Assembly: GCA_018821745.1 (NCBI GenBank)
Contig: JAHJLU010000777.1
Location: 1 to 8,231 of the forward strand
Length of the DNA stretch: 8,231 nucleotides
Reading direction: 5' to 3'
Origin: Myxococcota bacterium
GTDB lineage: Bacteria; Myxococcota_A; Polyangia; HGW-17
The notes under the pieces are model-generated. The model was not told where the DNA came from and made no database searches. It saw only the letters and a list, made by a program, of their open reading frames with translations. Of the stretch, positions 1 through 6,184 are shown one piece after another (position 1 is the first letter of the stretch; each line of letters starts with the position of its first letter). Made by a program: the position numbers and the translations under genes.

Positions 1-371
1 CACCGCCTTGCCCGCCTCGGCCAGGGCATTGAGGTTGGACTGGGAGAGGAAATTGAAGCCCAGGCCCAACACGCGATAGAAAATCACATGGATAAGGAAA
101 AGGTTACCATGAGGTTGACAAGCGTCAGGACGATGCCTTTGAGGGGCTGGGAGAGCTTCTGGTAGGGCCAGTCACCCAGGAGCATATGCTGCCACAGCCC
201 CACCAGAATCATCACCGCGAGGTACATGACAAAGGGATAGGGGAAGAGCTTGACAGGACCCCGTATGTCGCTGAAGACAAACCAGGTCCCCCAGGCGATG
301 AGGAAAAAGACGATGAAGGACAGAATTCCCGTAAGGGGCTGTCGGAATTTGGGTGCGGCATCGTGGGACAT
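1..371 (-). pseudogene. Integral membrane protein, N-terminal part, frameshifted and cut by the window edge
   Basis: The start is ATG at 371 because GGAGG (376-380, minus strand) lies 4 nt upstream and the protein becomes hydrophobic soon after. About 90 residues read well, with likely membrane segments at roughly residues 14-33, 44-62 and from 77 on. Polar or aromatic motifs SDIRGPV and GDWPYQKL lie between them. The frame then hits TGA at 84-86. Moving to the -1 frame at the A4 run 98-101 (TTTT on the coding strand) gives a coherent continuation, including FLIHVIFYRVLGLGFNF and SQSNLNALAEAGKAV, open to position 1. This behaves as a one-base deletion, so the gene is either a recent pseudogene or carries a sequencing or assembly error; programmed frameshifting is less likely. 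Sequence alone does not tell me the function. It is transcribed divergently from the lipoprotein gene at 552. Confidence 0.6.
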
Positions 372-375
372 AAAA

Positions 376-380
376 CCTCC
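376..380 (-). promoter_or_regulatory. Ribosome binding site of the first membrane protein gene
   Basis: GGAGG on the minus strand, 4 nt before ATG 371. It favours this start over the longer in-frame ATG at 440, whose extra 23 residues are not membrane-like and have no good Shine-Dalgarno sequence. Confidence 0.6.
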
Positions 381-542
381 AGTGGGGAAAGGGGGAAATG
401 TGCGCGCACCATACACAGTGGCATGTGGCTCCACAAGCATTATCGTGAAAAAGTGATGGCAGATTGGAAAAAAGAGGATAAGCTCTGCTACGATTTTGCA
501 CCAGGGATTATTAACACAGGCTGGACCTCATTTAGCGATGAG

Positions 543-547
543 AGGAG
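543..547 (+). promoter_or_regulatory. Ribosome binding site that sets the start of the beta-helix lipoprotein
   Basis: AGGAG 4 nt before ATG 552. The frame is open back to position 186, but that extension runs antisense to the upstream membrane gene. Only the ATG at 552 puts a lipoprotein signal peptide at the N-terminus. Confidence 0.65.
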
Positions 548-551
548 AATC

Positions 552-2339
552 ATGTATCGAATCTGTACCCCGCATTTTCTGGTAATTAGTATTATGTTTG
601 TGCTGTTTGCAGGGTGTGATGACGACAGCACCGAAAATATATCCGCGGGAGAGGGAGCACCCAAAGCCATGATCCATGCGCCCCTGAGCACCTTTGTCGG
701 GTCCACGGTGGTCCTCGACGGGCTGGCCTCCTCCGACCCCGACAGCGACAGCCTCTCCTTCCAGTGGACACTGATGGAGAGCCCCGAGGGTTCCGGGGCA
801 TTTATTTCCGCCAGCGCCGAGACTCCCTCCATCACCCCCGATCTCCCGGGCGCTTACCGGGTCTCCCTCACGGTCTCCGACGGCACCCATACGAGCCCCG
901 CTTTCATCCACACCCTCATGGCCTTCGAGGCCCCTGAGCAGACTCTGTACGTTGACGCCCAGGCCGCAACCGGGGGCGATGGTTCCGAGGGTTCCCCCTT
1001 TGTCACTATTCAGGAGGCCGTAGACCAGGCCCAAAGCGGCGACACCATCATGGTGGCGGGTGGCGACTATCTCGAGTCCATCCTGATCCCGGACACCATG
1101 AGCCTCATCCTCATGGGTGGCTACGCCCCGGGGAATTTTGCCGTCCGCGACACCGAAGACTACCCCTCCCACATCATCTCTCAGACCACCACCGCGGGGA
1201 TCTCCATGGATTTTGGCGGCAACGAGGGCGAAACGGGTCTCCTGATCATTGATGGCTTCACCATCAGCGCCGGCACCCGCGGCATCCGCATTGATGACCA
1301 GGGGAACGGCGGGATGCTCTTCCTCACCATCACCGGCAATACTATCCAGGAAAACTCGGGTCTCACCAGCGGCGACGACTACGGCGGCGGCATCTTTGCC
1401 CGGGCAGTCAGCACCATCATCGGTAATACGGTAACAAACAACTCTTGTGGAAAAGGAGGCGGCATCGCGGCCTTCCTCCAGAGTGACGACTACGGGGTGA
1501 TCGTCTCCGACAACCTGGTTGCTGACAACGAAGCCTTCGCGGACCACGGCGGCGGCATCTATGTGGCCGCCTACCGGGGCACCATCAGCCACAACATCAT
1601 CCGGAACAACGCTGTCATGGAGACCTACGGCTGGGCCGGGGGACTCATTATCGACGGCGGTATCTACGACGGGTACACCGACGGCATCTTTGTGGAGCTG
1701 TTCCACAATATCTACAGCGGCAACTTTGCCCCCTCCTCGGGGAGCGCCCTCTTCATTGATGAAGGTGCCAACGCCCGTATTCACCACGAGCTCATCTATG
1801 GTAACACCACCTCCGAGGGCTACTCCAGCGGCGCCATCTATGTGGACGGCGACCGGGGAACCACCCGGGCCATCACGCTCATGGAGCACTGCACCGTAGC
1901 CATGAATCAGGGTGGCGAAGGCAGCGTTGGCCAGGGCCTCTTCCTCCAGGGCGGCGTGGAGGTGCAGGTGCTTAACTCCGTGTTCTGGGGCAACCAGGGG
2001 GACACCTCTATCGACTTCTTCGTGGAGGAAGGCTCTTCACTGCAACTCTCCTACACACTCTATGGAGGTGGCCACGAAGGTGACGGCGCCTTTACCGAGG
2101 AGGAGAGCCTCCTTGATGATCCCCTCTTTGTTGACGAGGGTGGCGACGATTTTCATCTGAGATCCACAGCAGGCCACTTTGACGCGACCGCCCAGTCCTG
2201 GGTTATGGACGATGTTCACAGCCCCGGCATCGACAGCGGCGCGCCCCTCTCTGAGTGGCTGCGCGAGCCCTCCCCCAACGGCTCCCGGGTCAACCGGGGC
2301 GCCTACGGCAACACCCCTGAAGCCTCCAAAAGCGAATAG
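552..2339 (+). CDS. Lipoprotein with Ig/PKD-like domain and right-handed parallel beta-helix
   Basis: 595 aa. A signal peptide ends in the lipobox LFAGC, with lipidation expected at Cys22, followed by DDDS. Residues about 37-125 form an Ig/PKD/REJ-like beta-sandwich: DGLASSDPDSDSLSFQW followed by AYRVSLTVSDG is the classic pattern. From about 131 (LYVDAQAATGGDGSEGSPF, then TIQEAVDQAQSGDTIMV) a DUF1565/pectate-lyase-like right-handed beta-helix begins. It runs to about 560, with repeated turns such as ISHNIIRNN, GGGI and ITGNTIQENSG. The C-terminus (SPGIDSGAPLSEW, then NRGAYGNT) is typical of these proteins. No catalytic residues of a polysaccharide lyase can be assigned, so an adhesin or glycan-binding surface role is as likely as an enzyme. 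It is expected to be membrane-anchored and exported. The gene stands 103 bp upstream of another secreted-protein gene on the same strand. Domain calls are firm; function is inferred. Confidence 0.9.
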   Translation: MYRICTPHFLVISIMFVLFAGCDDDSTENISAGEGAPKAMIHAPLSTFVGSTVVLDGLASSDPDSDSLSFQWTLMESPEGSGAFISASAETPSITPDLPGAYRVSLTVSDGTHTSPAFIHTLMAFEAPEQTLYVDAQAATGGDGSEGSPFVTIQEAVDQAQSGDTIMVAGGDYLESILIPDTMSLILMGGYAPGNFAVRDTEDYPSHIISQTTTAGISMDFGGNEGETGLLIIDGFTISAGTRGIRIDDQGNGGMLFLTITGNTIQENSGLTSGDDYGGGIFARAVSTIIGNTVTNNSCGKGGGIAAFLQSDDYGVIVSDNLVADNEAFADHGGGIYVAAYRGTISHNIIRNNAVMETYGWAGGLIIDGGIYDGYTDGIFVELFHNIYSGNFAPSSGSALFIDEGANARIHHELIYGNTTSEGYSSGAIYVDGDRGTTRAITLMEHCTVAMNQGGEGSVGQGLFLQGGVEVQVLNSVFWGNQGDTSIDFFVEEGSSLQLSYTLYGGGHEGDGAFTEEESLLDDPLFVDEGGDDFHLRSTAGHFDATAQSWVMDDVHSPGIDSGAPLSEWLREPSPNGSRVNRGAYGNTPEASKSE

Positions 2340-2401
2340 CTATTTCATCCTGAATCGTTTATGATTTAAAAGCGAACAATTGCAACAGTGTGGAACAGGG
2401 T

Positions 2402-2416
2402 CCCCGGGCACCGGGG
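2402..2416 (+). other. GC-rich hairpin in the leader of the LDLa protein gene
   Basis: CCCCGG-GCA-CCGGGG is a perfect 6 bp stem with a 3 nt loop, 26 nt before the chosen ATG at 2443. No T-run follows, so it is a poor intrinsic terminator. It may be a leader structure that affects translation, or chance. Confidence 0.3.
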
Positions 2417-2442
2417 GCATGGAGCACCACAGGGAAACGCCC

Positions 2443-3621
2443 ATGAAACAATTCCTTTCAATAACCTTTTCGCTCGTCATCATGATTATCACTCTCCAAA
2501 GTGCCCGGGCCGAGATCCTGACCCTGCAGAACGACGGCTGGAATTCCGGTGATACGGCCTATGTCATCCCTGGATTCGCCCCGGGAGACGCGGCGGCGGT
2601 CACCCTGGGACCAGTTGACCAAATCAGCCACCTGACGAAAATCCACTTCATCTTCGGTGGCAGTACCACAACGCAGATCCTCACAGTGGTCGTGTATGGC
2701 GACACGGGCGACGCAACACCCGGGGCACAGCTCTACTCTGCGGACTATGAACTGACCGGCGCCGACAACGCGATTCAGGAGATTGACCTCGTCTCAGAGA
2801 ATATCAGCATCCCGGCGGGAACCTCCATTCGAGTATCACTGGTATTTCAGCACACGGGGGCACCCTCGGTGGCCGGTGATGATGACGGGGACCACAAGGG
2901 CGATAGAAACTGGATCTTTTCCTACGACACGGGGACGTGGGCGCAGGCTGATTCCCTCGGAGTGACGAGGGACTGGATCATCCGCGCCATGGTGGACACC
3001 TATTGTGAACCCGCGGTGGAGTTCACCTGCGGCGATGACTCCTGTATCCTTTCCACACAAGTCTGCGATGGCACCGGCGACTGTCCGGGCGGTGACGACG
3101 AAACTGACTGCTCCTGCGACGGCGCAACCGAGTTCACCTGTGGTGATGACTCCTGCATATCCCGGGCCCTCCTTTGCGATGGCACCAGCGACTGCACCGA
3201 CGGCTCCGACGAAGTTGACTGCTCCTGCGACGGCGCAACCGAGTTCACCTGTGGTGATGACTCCTGCATATCCCGGGCGCTCATTTGCGACGGCACCAGC
3301 GACTGCACCGACGGCTCCGACGAGACGGCCTGCCCCTGCGACGGCGCAACCGAGTTCACCTGCGGCGATGACTCCTGCGTTGTGGCCGATCTGACCTGTG
3401 ACGGCACCAGTGACTGCTCCGACGGTTCCGACGAGTGGCCCCTCAACACGGCCTGCACCGATCCCGGGACCGATCCCGGGACCGATAAAGAGGAGAGCCA
3501 GTGCGGATGCAATTTCTCCGGGGGCAGTGACTCAGCCCTGCTCCCCCTGCTCCTTATGGGGATGTTAGGGGTCCTCTTCACCCGCCGCCGTCTGACCCGT
3601 CACCCCGGGGACAACCACTGA
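2443..3621 (+). CDS. Secreted protein with four LDL-receptor class A repeats and a MYXO-CTERM-like tail
   Basis: 392 aa from ATG 2443. An in-frame ATG at 2419 and an open frame back to 2380 exist, but only 2443 places the signal peptide at the N-terminus. Its Shine-Dalgarno (AGGG, 2431-2434) is weak. The signal peptide ends near SARA (residue 23). Residues about 25-185 look like a beta-sandwich without recognised family, including ILTLQNDGWNSGDTAYV and TRDWIIRAMV. Four LDLa modules follow at Cys188-223, 225-260, 262-297 and 299-338. Each has six Cys and the acidic CDGTSDCTDGSDE calcium-binding end; the first is divergent (GGDDE). A TDPGTDPGTD linker leads to CGC (354-356), a hydrophobic stretch (365-380) and RRR. 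This layout resembles MYXO-CTERM, a signal for cleavage and surface attachment in Myxococcota. LDLa modules usually bind proteins or lipids in a calcium-dependent way; the ligand here is unknown. Confidence 0.88.
   Translation: MKQFLSITFSLVIMIITLQSARAEILTLQNDGWNSGDTAYVIPGFAPGDAAAVTLGPVDQISHLTKIHFIFGGSTTTQILTVVVYGDTGDATPGAQLYSADYELTGADNAIQEIDLVSENISIPAGTSIRVSLVFQHTGAPSVAGDDDGDHKGDRNWIFSYDTGTWAQADSLGVTRDWIIRAMVDTYCEPAVEFTCGDDSCILSTQVCDGTGDCPGGDDETDCSCDGATEFTCGDDSCISRALLCDGTSDCTDGSDEVDCSCDGATEFTCGDDSCISRALICDGTSDCTDGSDETACPCDGATEFTCGDDSCVVADLTCDGTSDCSDGSDEWPLNTACTDPGTDPGTDKEESQCGCNFSGGSDSALLPLLLMGMLGVLFTRRRLTRHPGDNH
3112..3444 (+). repeat. 111 bp tandem repeats encoding LDLa modules
   Basis: Units start at 3112, 3223 and 3334, exactly 111 bp (37 codons) apart. 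The first two differ at only 8 of 111 bases by my count, which points to recent duplication. The unit beginning near 3001 and the last unit are more divergent. Such repeats can expand or contract by recombination. Confidence 0.85.
3457..3480 (+). repeat. Two copies of a 12 bp repeat encoding a TDPG linker
   Basis: ACCGATCCCGGG occurs twice in a row and a third partial copy (ACCGAT) follows. It encodes the linker between the last LDLa module and the C-terminal tail. Confidence 0.8.
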
Positions 3622-3832
3622 GCAATTAATCGTTAAAGGGGATCTTCGAGAAAGGCCAACGGCCTCTATCTGGACAAGGGCGAGTGGATGTGTGGCGCTG
3701 ATTGAGTGAATGCAGCCCTTAATGGCATGTGTGTTTACGCGATACATGAATACGGATGGAGCAGCAATAAAAAGAGCAAAGGGGAGAGTGGCCATGGTGA
3801 AGGCCATACAGAAAAACGGGGTGAAAAAATCC

Positions 3833-4990
3833 CTATCGGAAGTGGATATGGGCAACAACACCGGCATGATCAGAGGGTCTGAGGCCGGAGGGGGTCATGT
3901 CCACCACATCTTCACCCACGCGCCAGGTGTTGATGTGCTTGATTGATTTACCCGTGGGCATGATGAAGACATGGTCGATGCGCATGGTGAGCGCTGCCGT
4001 TGGATCGCTGACATACTCGTCGAAGCAGCAGGTGAATCCGGGGTTGCTGGCATTTTTGTCAAGCCATGCATCGGTAAAGCCTGCGGCGAGAGCCTGATGA
4101 TAGGGCTGGGAGATGGGATCTGCGGGTGAGGAGTTGAGATCACCCACCAAAATAATGGGGAGGGTTTCCATGGAGAGGATGGAGAGCAGTTCCATCATCT
4201 GTACTGCCTGGATCATAGCGAAGGCTTCGCCAACATCAAGGCCGGTCTCCAGGTGAACATTGACAAACCGGTAGGTTTCACCGCCGATGCGTGCGTCGAT
4301 GGCGGAAAATCCGCGGGTGAACTGCACATTGACACCCGAGAGGTCCATGGCGACATTGTAGGTGAAGTTGTAATTGAAGACGTTGCTGGCGTGGACATCG
4401 TGACGCACCAGGATGACATCGGAATCCACCATGCGAAGATCGCTGACGATGGGGTAGCCTTCGGGGGTAAAGCCGCTGAACATGGGAAGTTCGATATCGG
4501 CGTTGTGGTTTACTGCAGCCACATTGTAATGGAGTCCACGGGCAGCGAGGGCCTGCTGGAGCACCGTCAGGAAGTCAATAACGGTAGTGGTGGCAGGCTC
4601 CGGGTTTCCATAGAGGAAATCGCCAGGGGTCTGCATGAGATACGAGGTCACCTCCTGGAGTCCAACCATCTGGGGGTTGTTCTCCAGAATCTCGTCAGCG
4701 AGGGCCTGGGCGCGCTCGGGGAAGTTGGTGTACTGTACCACGCCGAATACTTCGGTAACGGCCATGGGCACAGCGTAGGGATCACTTGAAGTCATGGCGG
4801 CTTCCACCACCTTGAAGATATCAGCACCAAGATAAAGATTGCGAGTCATCACCTTGATGTTTTTCTTTTTTCCGTTCTGATTGCAATTGCCCGCCATGGC
4901 CTGGGAGGGCAAGAAGATCACAATGGCCATAAGCGCGACGATCAGACGGGATACAATGACAAACCTAATGCTGATTCCGTTTTTCTTCAT
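3833..4990 (-). CDS. Secreted endonuclease/exonuclease/phosphatase (EEP) superfamily protein
   Basis: 385 aa. An N-terminal signal peptide (hydrophobic residues about 9-28) is followed by a likely cleavage at AMA-G (33/34). The DNase I-like fold is marked by its usual motif series: MTRNLYLGAD (Asn51), LQEV (Glu113, metal ligand), VNVHLE (His246), GDLNS (Asp284, Asn286), MRIDHVF (Asp339) and SDHAGV (Asp374, His375). All catalytic positions appear intact, so it should be an active metal-dependent phosphodiesterase. Related folds act on DNA, phospholipids such as sphingomyelin, or inositol phosphates, and I cannot choose the substrate. The TCCFDEY stretch (320-326) just before the RIDHVF motif is seen in secreted bacterial members. 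The start is supported by a strong Shine-Dalgarno. The gene stands alone, facing away from the MtfA-like gene. Confidence 0.9.
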   Translation of the reverse strand: MKKNGISIRFVIVSRLIVALMAIVIFLPSQAMAGNCNQNGKKKNIKVMTRNLYLGADIFKVVEAAMTSSDPYAVPMAVTEVFGVVQYTNFPERAQALADEILENNPQMVGLQEVTSYLMQTPGDFLYGNPEPATTTVIDFLTVLQQALAARGLHYNVAAVNHNADIELPMFSGFTPEGYPIVSDLRMVDSDVILVRHDVHASNVFNYNFTYNVAMDLSGVNVQFTRGFSAIDARIGGETYRFVNVHLETGLDVGEAFAMIQAVQMMELLSILSMETLPIILVGDLNSSPADPISQPYHQALAAGFTDAWLDKNASNPGFTCCFDEYVSDPTAALTMRIDHVFIMPTGKSIKHINTWRVGEDVVDMTPSGLRPSDHAGVVAHIHFR

Positions 4991-4997
4991 GCGATTT

Positions 4998-5003
4998 CCT
5001 CCT
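4998..5003 (-). promoter_or_regulatory. Ribosome binding site of the EEP gene
   Basis: AGGAGG on the minus strand, 7 nt before ATG 4990. This is the strongest Shine-Dalgarno in the window and suggests efficient translation. Confidence 0.75.
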
Positions 5004-5174
5004 GGTTGTGCTGTTCAATATTTACAGGACAGCGGATTTTTTCATGGTGAGACGGGAGCAACACAGTCATTCCTCCTGCCGGGCGTGGTGTGGGGTCACC
5101 TTTATCCGGAATAATTCTATTGTACCTGTAATATTTTACCGATTCAATAACAAAAGAGGAAAAATTTTAATGTA

Positions 5175-5202
5175 GATTACATAATTTACCTGGCCTGTAA
5201 TC
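5175..5202. promoter_or_regulatory. Inverted repeat GATTACA-N14-TGTAATC in the divergent gap
   Basis: A perfect 7 bp inverted repeat with a 14 bp spacer lies in the AT-rich gap between the EEP and MtfA-like genes. CCTGTAAT in the right half (5194-5201) recurs at 5125-5132, where it forms part of GTAA-TATT-TTAC (5128-5139). The arrangement suits a dimeric regulator site, but AT-rich DNA produces such matches by chance. No confident -35/-10 pair was found. Confidence 0.3.
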
Positions 5203-5268
5203 ATGATTTTTTCTGTGTCCCTCTGAATCCCCATACCCAATGGGAGATTTTGTGGTAAATTCAACCCT

Positions 5269-6156
5269 ATGAACGCCGACATTCACTTCTTAATTAAAAC
5301 CCTCACCCTCGCATTCAACCTCACCGGAAAAAAACTCTACGGTGCTGTTGGCATCGGCGTACTTTTTCTCCTGGTGATCTTTCTGGTGCTGCTCACCCGC
5401 AAGAAGACCTCCCCTTATATTCGCAAGCTCCTCTCCATCTCCTTTCCTTCCACATGGCGAACCATCCTGCTCGAGCAGTTTCCCCTTTACTCCAAGCTGC
5501 CGGCCAAAACCCGGGACAACCTGAACAAACACATCCAGGTCTTCCTGGGCACAAAGGATTTTGAGGGTGCAAGCGACCTGGAAGTCACCGAGGAAATCCG
5601 CCTCATAATTGCCGCCCAGGCGTGCCTGCTCATTTGCAATATTGATCCGGACTACAGCTGCTACCAGCATGTCTCCAGGGTGGTCGTTCACCCCCGGCAA
5701 TTCCAAAAAACTGACACCGGTGAAGAGCTCACCGACGGTGTGGCTGTTGCGCCTTTCCTGGACGAGAATGGTGTGGTACCCGGGGAGATCCATCTCTCCT
5801 GGAGCGAAGTGCAGACAGGAATTGCCGACGGTAAAGATGGCTACAATCCCGTCTTTCATTATTTCGCCCGGGCCCTCGATCAGGAAGACATGGAAGAGGA
5901 TGGAGTCCCCAGCAACCTCATCGGCGACAAGGTCTCATGGATACACGTGTGGCACTCGTATTTCCAGAAGTTCCAGATGCAGGTCAGGGCCGGAGAGACC
6001 ACAACCCTCGACCAGAGTGCATCCCGCAGTCTTCCCGAGTTCTTTGCCGTCGCCACGGAAGTTTTTTTCGAGTCTCCACAGAAGCTGCTCAGGGAATCCC
6101 CGGGGCTATATAATAAACTGCGTTTCTTTTACCGCCAGGATCCTTCCCAGTACTAG
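5269..6156 (+). CDS. Membrane-anchored MtfA/M90-family protein with a degenerate zinc site (probable pseudoprotease)
   Basis: 295 aa. An N-terminal membrane segment (about 23-43) and basic RKK put the rest in the cytoplasm. The remainder follows the MtfA (peptidase M90) family: SFPSTWRTILLEQFPLYSKLP (58-78), IQVFLGTKDFEG, LEVTEEIRLIIAAQACLLI, EIHLSWSEVQTGIADGKDGYN, EFFAVATEVFFESP (257-270) and LYNKLRFFYRQDP. Active family members have HEFAH; here residues 197-201 are HYFAR, losing the catalytic Glu and second zinc His. The Tyr seven residues before the conserved Glu (here Glu257) is Ser250. First His and Glu257 remain. In E. coli, MtfA binds the repressor Mlc and has aminopeptidase activity. 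This copy is probably not proteolytic and may keep only a binding role (inference). No clear Shine-Dalgarno precedes ATG 5269, but no other in-frame start fits. A lipoprotein gene follows after 28 bp. Confidence 0.88.
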   Translation: MNADIHFLIKTLTLAFNLTGKKLYGAVGIGVLFLLVIFLVLLTRKKTSPYIRKLLSISFPSTWRTILLEQFPLYSKLPAKTRDNLNKHIQVFLGTKDFEGASDLEVTEEIRLIIAAQACLLICNIDPDYSCYQHVSRVVVHPRQFQKTDTGEELTDGVAVAPFLDENGVVPGEIHLSWSEVQTGIADGKDGYNPVFHYFARALDQEDMEEDGVPSNLIGDKVSWIHVWHSYFQKFQMQVRAGETTTLDQSASRSLPEFFAVATEVFFESPQKLLRESPGLYNKLRFFYRQDPSQY

Positions 6157-6174
6157 ATCCGGCATCGTACCCAC

Positions 6175-6179
6175 GGAGG
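6175..6179 (+). promoter_or_regulatory. Ribosome binding site that decides a TTG start
   Basis: GGAGG 5 nt before TTG 6185. No ATG or GTG is available at the head of this signal peptide, so the site supports the unusual start codon. Confidence 0.7.
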
Positions 6180-6184
6180 TCATC

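Larger units (their letters stand above)
372..551. other. Divergent intergenic region
   Basis: 180 bp between two divergently transcribed genes, so it must carry promoters for both. I see no convincing -35/-10 pair. A TTGGAA at 464-469 and TACGAT at 489-494 are 19 bp apart, too far for a strong sigma-70 promoter. A small TGTGG-CT-CCACA inverted repeat lies at 424-435. Confidence 0.4.

Noticed and set aside
186..551. Upstream extension of the beta-helix lipoprotein frame
   Set aside because: It is antisense to the upstream membrane protein, has no signal peptide at its start, and the ATG at 552 has both a Shine-Dalgarno and a lipobox signal peptide.
528..1889. Long minus-strand frame opposite the beta-helix lipoprotein
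   Set aside because: Low-complexity Gly/Val/Asp-rich product, mirror of the codon pattern of the real gene; no domain signal.
3000..3581. Minus-strand frame opposite the LDLa repeats
   Set aside because: Its repeats (QESSPQVNSVAPSQ) are just the reverse reading of the LDLa repeat DNA.
3653..3665. AGGCC-AAC-GGCCT hairpin after the LDLa gene
   Set aside because: Only a 5 bp stem and no T-run; not a convincing terminator.
3789..3806. TGGCC-N8-GGCCA inverted repeat after the EEP gene
   Set aside because: Short stem without a following T-run on the minus strand; likely chance.
3565..3867. Minus-strand 100-residue frame with a hydrophobic stretch
   Set aside because: It overlaps the ends of two well-supported genes, has no good Shine-Dalgarno and no recognisable domain.
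5022..5045. Tiny minus-strand frame (seven codons starting ATG AAA AAA) ahead of the EEP gene
   Set aside because: Could look like a leader peptide, but no Shine-Dalgarno and no attenuator-like structure follow it.
5609..6184. Upstream open extension of the LamG lipoprotein frame
   Set aside because: It overlaps the conserved MtfA-like gene in another frame and gives a Ser/Arg-rich nonsense product; the TTG at 6185 has GGAGG and the signal peptide.
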